Part shown: positions 23,897 through 33,989 of the stretch, piece after piece
Layout of the letters: every line of letters begins with the position of its first letter
How positions within the stretch are numbered: position 1 is the stretch's first letter
Origin: Amycolatopsis sp. 2-15
Lineage (GTDB): Bacteria > Actinomycetota > Actinomycetes > Mycobacteriales > Pseudonocardiaceae
Direction of reading: 5' to 3'
NCBI RefSeq assembly: GCF_030285625.1
Contig: NZ_CP127294.1
Span: 5,304,501-5,368,500 of the forward strand
Length of the DNA: 64,000 nt
The notes under the pieces: model-generated
What the model was told of the DNA's origin: nothing
Seen by the model: the letters and a program-made list of their open reading frames with translations, nothing else
Databases searched by the model: none
Program-made: the position numbers and the translations under genes

Positions 23897-25108
23897 ATGA
23901 AGCCAGCCCTCAACGGACGGGTGGCGGTGACCGGAATCGGGGTCATCTCACCCGTGGGCATCGGCGTGAAGGAATTCTGGGACGGGCTTTCGCGCCCCGC
24001 CGCCGCGCAGGCCATCCGGCGGCTGACCGATTTCGACCCGCGGTTGCGGCTTTCCCACAAACTGGCGCGCACGACCGACATCACGACGCAGATGGCCATC
24101 GCCGCCGCCGACGAGGCCTTGGCCGACGCGGGGTTGCTCGCGGATTCCGGGCCGGACCTGGCCGACGTCGATCCCGACCGCGCGGCCGTCGTACTCGGCA
24201 CGGCCACCGGCGGCCTGACGACGCTGGAGGCGCAGGCCGAGGTCCTGGCCCGGCTGGGTGACCGCAAGGTTTCCCCGCACCTCGTCCCGATGGCGATCCC
24301 CAACGCGGCCGCGGCGGCGTTGAGCATCCGGTACGGGCTGCGCGGCAGCGCGAGCACCATCACCACCGCCTGCGCGGCCGGCACCGACGCCACCGACGCC
24401 ATCGCCGCCGGAGCCAAGCTCGTCGCCTCCGGTGCCGCCGACGTCGTCCTCGCCGGCGGCAGCGATTCCAGCCTCACGCCGACCTTGACCGCCGGGTTCA
24501 CCAACATGCGCGCGCTGACCCCCACGGGGATCTCCCGTCCGTTCGATGTGGACCGAGACGGAACGGCTGCCTCCGAGGCGAGCGGCGTGCTCGTGCTCGA
24601 GCCCTTGGAGAAAGCGCTTGCTCGCGATGCCCACGTCTACCTGACCGTCGACGGCACCGCCGCCACCGCCGACGCCCACCACACGACCGCACCCATCCCG
24701 ACCGGCTCCGGCGCCGAGCGCTGCATGCGCCTCGCGATCGAAGACGCGGGCTATACGCCGGGGGACATCACCCACATCAACGCCCACGGCACCTCGACCC
24801 CCCTCAACGACGACGCCGAGGCCCTCGCCATCCGCCGCGTCTTCGGCGCCTCCCGGCCACTGGTGACCAGCATCAAGGGCGCCACCGGCCACTCCTTCGG
24901 CGCGGCCGGCGCCCTGGAAGCCGTCGCCGTGGCGCTCACCATCGCCCACGCGACCGTGCCCCCGACCCTCGGACTGTCCACCCAGGACCCGGACTTCGAC
25001 ATCGACGTGGCCCGCTCACCCACCCCCTGGACGCCGGGCCCGGTGCTGTCCAACAGCTTCGGCTTCGGCGGGCACAACGGCAGCCTGGTGTTCTCACCGG
25101 TCGGCTGA
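23897..25108 (+). CDS. Beta-ketoacyl-ACP synthase II-like (FabF/KAS) enzyme
   Basis: A 403-aa ketosynthase that condenses an acyl thioester with a malonyl thioester. Its catalytic triad is intact: Cys159 in TTACAAGTDA, His297 in INAHGTSTPLND, and His332 in KGATGHSFGAAGAL. The C-terminal NSFGFGGHNGSLVF is the standard KAS ending. A strong ribosome site (GAAGGAGTGAACG) precedes the ATG. No acyl carrier protein, ketoreductase or acyltransferase lies nearby, so it is not part of an obvious polyketide cluster. A spare fatty-acid enzyme or a stand-alone tailoring ketosynthase are the options. Confidence 0.93.
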   Translation: MKPALNGRVAVTGIGVISPVGIGVKEFWDGLSRPAAAQAIRRLTDFDPRLRLSHKLARTTDITTQMAIAAADEALADAGLLADSGPDLADVDPDRAAVVLGTATGGLTTLEAQAEVLARLGDRKVSPHLVPMAIPNAAAAALSIRYGLRGSASTITTACAAGTDATDAIAAGAKLVASGAADVVLAGGSDSSLTPTLTAGFTNMRALTPTGISRPFDVDRDGTAASEASGVLVLEPLEKALARDAHVYLTVDGTAATADAHHTTAPIPTGSGAERCMRLAIEDAGYTPGDITHINAHGTSTPLNDDAEALAIRRVFGASRPLVTSIKGATGHSFGAAGALEAVAVALTIAHATVPPTLGLSTQDPDFDIDVARSPTPWTPGPVLSNSFGFGGHNGSLVFSPVG

Positions 25109-25598
25109 CCTTCGTTCGGGCCACCGCCGTGGGCTCTGAGGACGCGGCGAGCCTCACCGCTGGAGGGGAGCCGTGGCCCACGGCTCCGAATCGTGAAAAT
25201 CTCGGTCCTGGCGTGTACTCGTGAGGCAGCCGGCCTGAGGCTCTGGCGTACGCTGCCGACAAGCTACGCGAGGGTGGAACTCGACCCGGAGTTCGTCTGG
25301 CACGCTGCTTGGAGCAGGTACATCGTGCCTGATGTCCCAGATGAGCGAATGGCCCAGTTGGCTCCCGAAGCGGCCTGGGAGATCTACGGAATGCACCCTC
25401 GACGCCCACATCGGCCGTGCCAACCCACGGATCCCCGGCACGGAATCGAACCGAATCCTCCGCCGCGGCTACTCCTGCCGCGGACTTCCTGGCACCGACC
25501 GGTCCGGTGGCCGATACCTCGGCAAATCGCTCTTCGACGCCGCCACCTGGCCGGGAGCCGGCGGGCGCCTTTCCGGTGGCCGCCAGGCTCGCGCCGCG
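25109..25598. other. Intergenic region with a possible degraded gene
   Basis: This stretch of about 490 bases has lower GC than its surroundings at its centre. A plus-strand frame from about 25193 reads VELDPEFVWHAAWSRYIVPD and MAQLAPEAAWEIYGMHP before losing coding character near 25400. I do not recognise it. It could be a truncated gene or an unrelated insertion remnant. A strong palindrome is at 25167-25187. Confidence 0.35.
25167..25187. terminator. Perfect 10-bp palindrome after the ketosynthase gene
   Basis: GGAGCCGTGG and CCACGGCTCC are perfect inverted arms around one C. The palindrome lies 58 bases after the ketosynthase stop and fits a GC-rich actinomycete hairpin terminator. Confidence 0.5.
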
Positions 25599-26195
25599 TC
25601 AGACCGACTGCGGCGGCGCCTGCAATCCCGAGAAAACCGCAGCGACAAGACGCCGCCCCTGTGCGGCACCGGCGTCGTCGTTCGCGACTCGCCAGAGGAA
25701 GCTCATCAGCAGGATGATGTCCGCCGGGTCGTGGCCGGGCGCGATGGTGCCCTCCGCGACGCAGGCGTCGACGAGCTTCGCCACCGCCGCGGTCGCGGGG
25801 GCCCAGGAGGCGGTGATCACGTCCTGGGCCGCGGCGCTGTGCAGCGCGTCGCCGAGGCCGTGCTTGATGCGGATGTACGCGGCGAGCGTCTCGAACCACT
25901 CGATGAAGGCGGCCTTCGCGGACGGCTGGCGGGCCAGCACCTCGTCGGCCGTGGTGGTGAGGCGCTCGATGTCGTGCTGGTAGGCCGCCAGGATCAGGTC
26001 CTCGCGGGTGGGGAAGTGCCGGTAGAGCGTCCCGGCGCCGACGCCGGCGCGCTTGGCGACCTCGCTCAGCGGCACGAGGGGGTTCTGCGCGAACAGCTCG
26101 TGCGCGGCTTCGATGATCGCGACCCGGTTGCGCGCGGCCGCTTTGCGCTGTGTGCCGTAGGTGCTCGGCGTCCCGTCGGTCATACCTCCGATCAT
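25599..26195 (-). CDS. TetR family transcriptional regulator
   Basis: A 198-aa repressor. The HTH is AARNRVAIIEAAHELFAQNPLVPLSEVAKRAGVGAGTLYRHFPTREDLI, the form typical of TetR_N with a C-terminal domain like those of actinomycete regulators controlling reductases. The start may be the ATG at 26195 or the one four codons later (MTDGTPST). It is divergent from an aldo/keto reductase. Two related 16-bp operators lie in the 94-base gap, and this protein is the obvious ligand for them. Confidence 0.92.
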   Translation of the reverse strand: MIGGMTDGTPSTYGTQRKAAARNRVAIIEAAHELFAQNPLVPLSEVAKRAGVGAGTLYRHFPTREDLILAAYQHDIERLTTTADEVLARQPSAKAAFIEWFETLAAYIRIKHGLGDALHSAAAQDVITASWAPATAAVAKLVDACVAEGTIAPGHDPADIILLMSFLWRVANDDAGAAQGRRLVAAVFSGLQAPPQSV

Positions 26196-26204
26196 GCCTC
26201 ACGG

Positions 26205-26233
26205 TTGACTCGCGGAGAATCCTCCGCTAGTTT
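26205..26233 (+). promoter_or_regulatory. Promoter of the aldo/keto reductase with an operator in its spacer
   Basis: TTGACT (26205-26210), a spacer of exactly 17 bases, and TAGTTT (26228-26233) form a good sigma-70-type promoter. The 16-mer GCGGAGAATCCTCCGC (26212-26227) fills the spacer, so a bound repressor would exclude RNA polymerase. Confidence 0.7.
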
Positions 26234-26239
26234 GGAGTT

Positions 26240-26263
26240 ACTTGCGGAGGATTCTCCGCAAGT
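26240..26263. promoter_or_regulatory. Second TetR operator between the divergent genes
   Basis: The 10-base arms ACTTGCGGAG and CTCCGCAAGT are perfectly complementary around GATT. The inner 16 bases are the exact reverse complement of the operator in the promoter spacer 32 bases upstream, so both sites should bind the same regulator. Confidence 0.75.
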
Positions 26264-26289
26264 TTGCCTCGACAGGAGACCCCCCGCTC

Positions 26290-27339
<1,050 letters not shown>

Positions 27340-27408
27340 CGGACGGCGGGGCAGTTTGCGCCTCTTGCCGGCACGGCCGGGCGTTCGGCCTGCGAGACGA
27401 CCATCCCG

Positions 27409-27465
27409 GCACGCGACGTAGCCGCCGCCCCGGTCGTGACGCGGGACGGCGGCTACGTCGTGTGC
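27409..27465. terminator. Bidirectional hairpin terminator
   Basis: Arms of 19 bases (27409-27427 and 27447-27465) pair with a single G-U exception around a 19-base loop. It lies between the convergent aldo/keto reductase and lectin genes, where it could end both transcripts. Confidence 0.8.
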
Positions 27466-27526
27466 TGTTCGGAGGCCGGAAGCCGCGGACCACCCCCAGC
27501 GGCCCCGGGCGGCCACTACCCGGCCA

Positions 27527-27943
27527 TTACACGGGATTCCCCGGGGCACAGGATCCGCCGAAGATCTTCGTGGTGCCGACGTAGAGAGCTCCGCCGAGGT
27601 CGTTGATGCTCACCGTCGTGCCGCCGCCGTTGGTGTTGCTCGACCACAGCGGCACGCCGCGATTGTTGTAGACGACGAGGCTGCCGAGCTGGGTGTAGGT
27701 CGCGTAGTTCCCCGCCCCTGACGTCCGCGACGACCAGCAGGCGCGGGCCCTGTACTCGACGAGGTTCCCGTCAGGCCGCATCAACAGGTTGTAGTTCTCC
27801 TCGGGCGCGGAAAGGATGAATTGGTTGTCGTACAGCGAACAGCCCCGGAGCAGGGTCGGCGTGGTGACGCTGGAGCATGAAGTCGCGGCGTCCGCCGCGG
27901 CAGGAGCCAGCGCGGCGACCCCGGCGGTCGAAGCGACCGCCAT
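27527..27943 (-). CDS. Secreted bulb-type mannose-binding lectin domain protein
   Basis: A 138-aa exported protein. Residues about 25-138 form a B-type (monocot mannose-binding) lectin, with QxDxNxVxY-like motifs LLMRPDGNLVEY and GSLVVYNNRGVPLWSSNT repeated, plus two cysteine pairs. The signal-like N-terminus MAVASTAGVAALAPAAADA lacks the usual positive charges, and an in-frame stop lies 11 codons upstream, so the true start may be lost or frameshifted. Such small lectins are secreted by actinomycetes, and their sugar target here is unknown. Confidence 0.75.
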   Translation of the reverse strand: MAVASTAGVAALAPAAADAATSCSSVTTPTLLRGCSLYDNQFILSAPEENYNLLMRPDGNLVEYRARACWSSRTSGAGNYATYTQLGSLVVYNNRGVPLWSSNTNGGGTTVSINDLGGALYVGTTKIFGGSCAPGNPV

Positions 27944-28770
27944 CGCGACGCTGTCGTTGTGCGCGAACGTGGGCTAGGCGCTGTCATTGAGCTTCTTCGG
28001 AGTCACCGCAACGCGTGACGCCCTGACCGCGGAGCAGTGGACGTGGCAGTACTACGTGGAGCAGGCCGACCGCGGTCGTGAGCCTTCGGGCGCCGAGCTG
28101 GACCGGGTCGCGGGAACCCACAACTACGACCCACTCCACGAATACACCCGGAGGATGTTGACGCTCTCACCGTCGTCCCCGCTGGTTGACTGTTCGCTGC
28201 TTGGCCTGTCGGATGGTGCCGAGTGAGCTGCACGGGCCTTTCCGGCCGGCCGCAGGGTGTCGGTGGTGCCGTCGTGTTTCCGACCGCTCGGGCGCGATCC
28301 GTTGGTGGCGAGGGGCCAAGAATTCACCCAGCTCGGGTGGGGGCGAGTTCGTCCGCGGCGGTCACCGTGTCCTGGTGAACGCCGCAGCCGCACGCGAACT
28401 CTCCGGCCGCTACTCGGCTCGTGCGCTGCCGCAGGGCTGGAGGCACGTGCGAGCGACCGCCCGGATCGGTCCTCCGCTCTTGCCCATCGGTGAGCGGGAT
28501 CTTCTCGTCGCCGTGGACTCCTTTGTGGTGCGGGCGTCGAACGCGGGAGGGCGGCGACGCGGTGGCGGGAAGCTTCGTCGGCCCCGCACGCCCCTCGCCG
28601 GGTTGAGCTGACCGAGGGGAGGCTTTTCAGCGTCGACAGGTCATCGCCGCGTTTACCGGGCTCGGCGCCGGCCTGCGCGGGTGGACGGCTCGTCCTTCTG
28701 AGGCGAGGGCCGGCGGCCCCAGCCTGGTTAGCGTCGCAAGCACTGCCCGCTGGAAGAAGGGATCGGCGCC
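27944..28770. other. Gene-poor region with possible mobile-element debris
   Basis: This gap of about 830 bases contains one frame with coding character (27987-28226, listed separately). Elsewhere frames are short, have mixed third-position bias and no family I recognise. GC is slightly lower than in the flanks. The last 30 bases hold the SulP ribosome site (GGAAGAAGG). Confidence 0.5.
27987..28226 (+). pseudogene. Possible fragment of a plasmid/ICE-type protein
   Basis: The frame opens at a TTG and reads ALTAEQWTWQYYVEQADRGR then EPSGAELDRVAGTHNY, after which similarity to a regular protein ends. This W..YYVEQ...GREPSGAELDR.AGT pattern resembles DNA-binding segments I associate with actinomycete conjugative elements, but that is recall without a search. 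The usual YGR..LR.W continuation is absent, so it would be truncated. No integrase or att site is visible. Confidence 0.3.
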
Positions 28771-30503
28771 ATGGCCCAGTGGATCCCCGGCCTACACCAA
28801 GTGCGAACCTACCAGCGCCGTTGGCTGGTCAAGGACCTCGTGGCGGGTGTAGTTCTCACGACGCTGCTGGTCCCGCAGGGCATGGCCTACGCGGAACTCG
28901 CCGGGCTGCCGGCGATCACCGGGCTGTACACGTCCATCCTGTGCCTGCTGGGATACGCGCTCTTCGGGCCCTCGCGGATCCTCGTGCTGGGGCCGGATTC
29001 CTCGCTGGGGCCGATGATCGCCGCGACCGTCCTGCCCCTCGTCGCGGCGGACGGGGACCCGGCGCGAGCCGTCGCGCTCGCGTCGATGCTGGCGATCATG
29101 GTCGCGGTGATCACGATCGTCGCCGCCGTCGCGAAGCTCGGTTTCATCGCCGACCTCATCTCGAAGCCCACGATGATCGGGTATCTCAACGGGCTGGCCT
29201 TGACCATCGTGGTGAGTCAGCTGCCCAAACTGTGCGGGTTCAGCGTCGACGCGGAAGGGCTCATCGCCGAGATCGGCGCCGTGGTGCGGGGCATCGCCGG
29301 CGGCGAGGTGGTCGGCGCGGCCGCTGCGGTCGGGGTCTGCGGTGTCGCGGCGATCCTCGTGCTGCAACGCTGGGTGCGCAAGGTGCCGGCGGTTCTGGTC
29401 GTCGTCGTGCTCGCGATCGCCGCGGTACCGCTGTTCGACCTGGGCGCCCGCGGCGTGCAGCTGGTCGGCGTCCTGCCCGCCGGCTTCCCCCGCTGACGAT
29501 CCCGCACGTAGGGCTCGCCGATCTCGCACCATTGCTCGCCGGAGCGGTGGGCATCGCGGTGGTGTCGCTGGCGGACACGATCTCCACGGCCTCGGCCTTC
29601 GCCGCCCGCACCGGGCAAGAGGTCCAGGGCAACCGGGAGATGGCCGGGATCGGGGTGGCGAACCTGGCGGCGGGGCTGTTCCAGGGTTTTCCCGTCAGCA
29701 CCAGTGGCTCGCGGACCGCGGTGGCCCAGCAGGCGGGGGCCCGGACCCAGCTGGCCGGGGTCGTGGGCGCCGTGCTGATCACGGTGATGATCGTGGTGGT
29801 GCCCGGCCTGTTCCGGAACTTGCCGCAGCCCGTGCTGGCGGCGATCGTGATCACCGCCGCGGTGTCGTTGGCCTCCGTGCCCGGGACGGTGCGGCTGTGG
29901 CGCCAGCGCAAGACCGAGTTCCTGCTGTCGATCGCCGCGCTGGCCGGAGTCGCGCTGCTCGGTGTGCTGCCCGGGATCGCGATCGCGGTGGTCCTGTCGA
30001 TCCTGAACGTGTTCCGGCGCTCGTGGCTGCCCTACCACACGATGCTCGGGAAAGTCCCGGACCTGCCGGGCTTCCACGATGTCCGGTCCTATCCGCGGGC
30101 GCTGCGCCTGCCGGGACTGGTGATCTTCCGGTTCGACGCGCCACTGATGTTCGCCAATGCCAAAACCTTCCGCAACGAGGTCCGCCGGCTGGTGGCGGCC
30201 GGCCCCGCTCCCCGGTGGATCGTCGTGGCCGCCGAGCCGGTGACCGATGTGGACACCACCGCCGCCGACATGCTGCGTGATCTCGACGATGAGCTCAACG
30301 CGCGCGACACCCACCTGGTGCTTGCCGAGCTGAAGGACCCGGTGCGGCGCAAGATCGACCGCTACGAGCTCACCCGCACCCTCGACCCGGCTCACTTCTA
30401 CCCCACCATCGGCGCTGCCGTGGCCGCTTTCCGCGAGGAGACGAGCGCCGACTGGGTTCCCTTCCGCACGGGTGAACCAGAACGACCTTCTTCACACGGA
30501 TGA
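28771..30503 (+). pseudogene. SulP family anion transporter, frameshifted in a C run
   Basis: Together the two parts make a complete SulP transporter of about 577 aa. Part 1 (28771-29496) covers the first helices (DLVAGVVLTTLLVPQGMAYA; GPDSSLGPMIA). Part 2, in another frame, runs from LTIPHVGLADLAPLLAGAVG to the C-terminal STAS domain (LVIFRFDAPLMFANAKTFRN) and stops at 30503. The junction is a run of five C at 29487-29491. One more C would restore PAGFPPLTIPHVG. It would take up sulfate, bicarbonate or another anion by proton or sodium coupling. Either a real mutation or a homopolymer sequencing error. Confidence 0.85.
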
Positions 30504-30637
30504 TCCCCCCGGAGCCGCCCGGCCTACTCCCCGCTTTGCGGTGAGCCGACAGGACAGACCATCGGACAGACTGCAGCGCGCGTCTTCATCCTTGATCGTT
30601 CCCGAAGTACCCTCGCCGAGGATCTGTCGAGGAGGCA

Positions 30638-33600
30638 ATGGTGGCGAGACGGGCGACGTCGGTCCGACGACGACTTCTGGTGCGGCTCTTGGCCGTGGCG
30701 TGCCTGGCGGGCACGCTGGTGTCCACCGGAGTTTCCGCCGGTGCGGCATCGGACTCCGCTCTGGCCGCGCAAACCGTGACTGCCGGGCAGGCGCGGTTCG
30801 AAGTCCTGTCGCCGACGCTCATCCGGACGGAGTACGCGGGCGACTCCGCGTTCGTCGACGCCGGTACCTTCAACGCGGTCGGCCGCGGCAGTTTTGCCAG
30901 GACCCCCTACACCGCAACGAAGCGCGACGGCTGGCTGACCATCCGGACCAGCGCCGTCCAGGTGCGGTACAAGCTCGGCTCAGGGGCGTTCTCCGACGGC
31001 AACCTCACTGTGGAGCTGCGCGCGGGCGGCCAGGAGGTCACGGCCCGTCCCTGGGCGGGCAAACTGACCCCCGTCTGCGCGTTCGGCACCCTGTGCGAGG
31101 CCGAGGATCTGCAGCTTTCCGGGCCGGGTGCGGCGAACGACCACCGCGGCTACACCGGCGCCGGCTTCGCCGCGGGCTTCGCCAATGCCGGCGACGACCT
31201 GGCGTTCCGCACGACCGCCGCGGCGGCCGGCGACTACCAGCTGGATCTGCGGTACGCCAACGGATCCGGCGGCGACGGGCAGCACACCACACGCACGCTC
31301 ACGGTCCTCGTGGACGGCGGTGATCCGCACACGGTGTCGTTGCCGCCCACCGCCGATTGGGACACCTGGGCGCTCGCCACCGTGCCGGTGACGCTGTCCG
31401 CGGGGGAGCACCAGGTGAGCGTCGCGCGCGCCGCCACCGACTCGGGCAACGTCAACGTCGACAGTCTCGCCGTGGTCACGACGGGCGCCTCGTACCCGCA
31501 GCCCGTCCCACCCGCACCCGCACCCTGTGCCTTCGGTGCCCTCTGCGAAGCCGAGCAGGGCGCCCTGGCCGGCGGTGCGCGCTCGGCGAGCGACCACGAC
31601 GGCTACTCCGGCAAGGGCTTCCTCGCGGGCATGGAGCGCGTGGACGCGTCCGGCGCGTTCACAGTGACCGGCGTTCCCGCGAACGGCTCGTACGACCTGC
31701 AACTGCGCTACGCCGACGCGACCGCCGTCTCCGGCCAGACCCAGCCCACCACCCTGTCCCTCCAGGTGGACGGTGCCGCACCGACCAGCCTCACGCTGCC
31801 GGCGACGAGCAGCTGGAACTCGTGGCGGACCACGGCCGTCCCGGTCAAGCTCGCGGCCGGCACCAACACCGTGAGGCTCGGCTGCCCCGACTCGACGAAT
31901 TGCCACCTCAACGTCGACACCGTCGCGATCACCAGGCCGCACTCGGCGCTGCTCGCCCCACACGCGGCGCTCGGTGGCTACCGGCGCGGGCTCGACGGAG
32001 TGGACGGCACCGCGGTCACCGCCCCGGGAATCCTTTACCAGGACGGCTGGTCGCTGCTCGACGACACCGCCTCGGCGCTGTACGACCCGCGTACCAAGGT
32101 CGTCACCCAGCGCCCCGCGCACGGCGGCAAGGCCTACCAGGACGGGTACGTGTTCGCCTACGGCCAGGACTACGCCCGCGCGCTGCGTGAGCTGGCCCAG
32201 CTGACCGGGCCGTCGCTGCTGCTGCCGCGCTGGTCGTACGGGGTCTGGTACTCCGAGTACTACGACCGCACGGCCGGGGACTTCGAGCAGACCATCCTGC
32301 CGAAGTTCCGGTCGGAGAACGTGCCGCTGGACATGCTCGTGGTCGACACCGACTTCAAGACGCCGAACAAGTGGAACGGCTGGGAGATCGACCCGGCCCG
32401 TTTCCCCGACCCGGCGGCGTTCTTCCAGTGGGCGCACGATCAGGGCCTGCACACCGGGCTGAACGTCCACCCGAGCATCCTCGCCTCCGATCCGCAGTTC
32501 GCCGCGGCGCAGGCGACCGCGAAGGGCAAGCTGAAGCCCGGCAGTTGCGGCGGTGGCGGCACCGACTGCTACGTGTTCGACTTCGGCGACCCGGACCAGC
32601 TGCGGGCCTACTTCGACCTGCACCGGCCGATGGAACAGCAGGGCAACGACCTCTGGTGGCTCGACTGGTGCTGCGACGGGTCGAACTCCGGCCTCGCCGG
32701 CGTCACCCCGGACTCGTGGATCAACCAGCAGTACGCCGACGACGCGGCGAAGACCGTCGGCCGCGGATTCGCGTTCTCCCGCGCGTACGGTTCGCTGCAG
32801 GCCGGTGGCTACAGCTCGCCCACCGCGGTGCCCACGGGGCCCTGGGCCGACAAGCGCACCACCCTGCACTTCACCGGTGACACCACTTCCGACTGGGCCA
32901 CGCTGGGATTCGAGGTCGGCTACACGCCCGGCGAATCCGCGGCGACGGGGCTGGCTTCGGTGAGCCACGACATCGGCGGCCACACCGGGGGCCTGCAGGA
33001 ACCAGGGAGCGAGCCGGGCAGCACGAAGCTGCCGGACGACCTGTACGCGCGCTGGGTGCAGTTCGGCACGTTCCAGCCGATCGACCGGCTGCACTCCAAC
33101 CACAGCGACCGGTTGCCGTGGCAGTACGGGGCCGCCGCGGACGCGTCGGCGACGAAGTTCCTGAACCTGCGCGAGGACCTCGTGCCGTACACCTACACGC
33201 TCGCGCAGCAGGCCACCGCCACGGGGCTGCCGATCGTGCGGCCGCTGTACCTGCAGTACCCCGGGCAGCAGGAGGCCTACGCCCAGGCGGGCGGGGAGTA
33301 CCTGTACGGGCCGGACGTGCTGGTGGCTCCCGTGACGAGCCCGGGCACCACCGCCACCACGAGCGTGTGGTTCCCGCCCGGCAGCGACTGGACGGACTAC
33401 TTCACGGGCAAGACCTACCACGGCGGGACCACCGCGCAGATCACGACGGGCTGGGACACGATGCCGGTGTTCCTGCGCTCAGGCGGCATCATGGTCACCC
33501 GCAGCGGCGACGTCACCGGCGACGAGGGCCAGCCGCTGACCGCCCCGACGGTCACCGTGGCCGGCGGCCACCAGGGCGCGTTCACCCTCTACGAGGACGA

Positions 33601-33889
33601 CGGGCAGTCGCCTTCGGCGAAGGGCGCCACCACCGGCATGACCTACACCGAGGACGCCCACTCGGCGACGCTCGCGATCGCCCCGCACGGGTCGTACCCG
33701 GGCAGGCCGGCGCAGCGCACCTGGACCGTCCGGTTCACCGACGCGAAGGCGCCGTCGGCGGTGTTCGTCGACGGGCACCGCAGCGCCGAGAAGACGTGGA
33801 CCTGGGACCCGGCGACGAAAACCGTGACCGTCCGGACGCCGGCGCAGCCGGCTGCCCGCCCGCTCACCGTGCGGTTGCTGACCTCGTAG
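30638..33889 (+). CDS. Secreted glycoside hydrolase family 31 enzyme with two inserted CBM modules
   Basis: A 1083-aa exported enzyme: an RRATSVRRR N-region, hydrophobic core and AGA-type cleavage near residue 37. The GH31 N-terminal beta-sandwich starts near 45 (TVTAGQARFEVLSPTLIRTE) and is interrupted by two tandem CBM6/35-like modules (about 147-285 and 297-430, each opening CAFGxLCEAE), then resumes and leads into the TIM barrel. The nucleophile is Asp676 in LWWLDWC. The FQPIDRLHSNHSDRLPWQYG region shapes the active site. Members hydrolyse alpha-glucosides, alpha-xylosides or alpha-galactosides, so the exact sugar is open. A GAGGAGGC ribosome site precedes the start. Confidence 0.93.
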   Translation: MVARRATSVRRRLLVRLLAVACLAGTLVSTGVSAGAASDSALAAQTVTAGQARFEVLSPTLIRTEYAGDSAFVDAGTFNAVGRGSFARTPYTATKRDGWLTIRTSAVQVRYKLGSGAFSDGNLTVELRAGGQEVTARPWAGKLTPVCAFGTLCEAEDLQLSGPGAANDHRGYTGAGFAAGFANAGDDLAFRTTAAAAGDYQLDLRYANGSGGDGQHTTRTLTVLVDGGDPHTVSLPPTADWDTWALATVPVTLSAGEHQVSVARAATDSGNVNVDSLAVVTTGASYPQPVPPAPAPCAFGALCEAEQGALAGGARSASDHDGYSGKGFLAGMERVDASGAFTVTGVPANGSYDLQLRYADATAVSGQTQPTTLSLQVDGAAPTSLTLPATSSWNSWRTTAVPVKLAAGTNTVRLGCPDSTNCHLNVDTVAITRPHSALLAPHAALGGYRRGLDGVDGTAVTAPGILYQDGWSLLDDTASALYDPRTKVVTQRPAHGGKAYQDGYVFAYGQDYARALRELAQLTGPSLLLPRWSYGVWYSEYYDRTAGDFEQTILPKFRSENVPLDMLVVDTDFKTPNKWNGWEIDPARFPDPAAFFQWAHDQGLHTGLNVHPSILASDPQFAAAQATAKGKLKPGSCGGGGTDCYVFDFGDPDQLRAYFDLHRPMEQQGNDLWWLDWCCDGSNSGLAGVTPDSWINQQYADDAAKTVGRGFAFSRAYGSLQAGGYSSPTAVPTGPWADKRTTLHFTGDTTSDWATLGFEVGYTPGESAATGLASVSHDIGGHTGGLQEPGSEPGSTKLPDDLYARWVQFGTFQPIDRLHSNHSDRLPWQYGAAADASATKFLNLREDLVPYTYTLAQQATATGLPIVRPLYLQYPGQQEAYAQAGGEYLYGPDVLVAPVTSPGTTATTSVWFPPGSDWTDYFTGKTYHGGTTAQITTGWDTMPVFLRSGGIMVTRSGDVTGDEGQPLTAPTVTVAGGHQGAFTLYEDDGQSPSAKGATTGMTYTEDAHSATLAIAPHGSYPGRPAQRTWTVRFTDAKAPSAVFVDGHRSAEKTWTWDPATKTVTVRTPAQPAARPLTVRLLTS

Positions 33890-33900
33890 TCCACCGTTTC

Positions 33901-33931
33901 GGGGGAGGCGGCGCGCAATGCCGCCTTCCCC
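33901..33931 (+). terminator. Hairpin terminator after the GH31 gene
   Basis: GGGGGAGGCGGC (33901-33912) pairs with GCCGCCTTCCCC (33920-33931) with one mismatch and a 7-base loop, 12 bases after the stop codon. Confidence 0.7.
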
Positions 33932-33989
33932 GGCGCCAGGCGTCCCGTTGAGTGCGCCCAGCCGAGCCGCCCTTCATCCGAAAAGAGCG

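Noticed and set aside
23897..25108. Ketosynthase as part of a polyketide cluster.
   Set aside because: No acyl carrier protein, chain-length factor, ketoreductase or cyclase is adjacent, so a cluster cannot be supported.
25435..25475. T-loop-like sequence GGTTCGATTCC on the minus strand, suggesting a tRNA or att site.
   Set aside because: The flanking bases do not form a five-base T stem or a seven-base acceptor stem, and no anticodon arm can be drawn.
28186..28611. Plus-strand open frame of 141 codons before the SulP gene.
   Set aside because: No ribosome site, no domain, and mixed codon bias; overlapping frames on both strands are equally open.
30980..33421. Minus-strand open frame of 813 codons opposite the GH31 gene.
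   Set aside because: Shadow of a high-GC gene, no recognisable fold, and no ribosome site.
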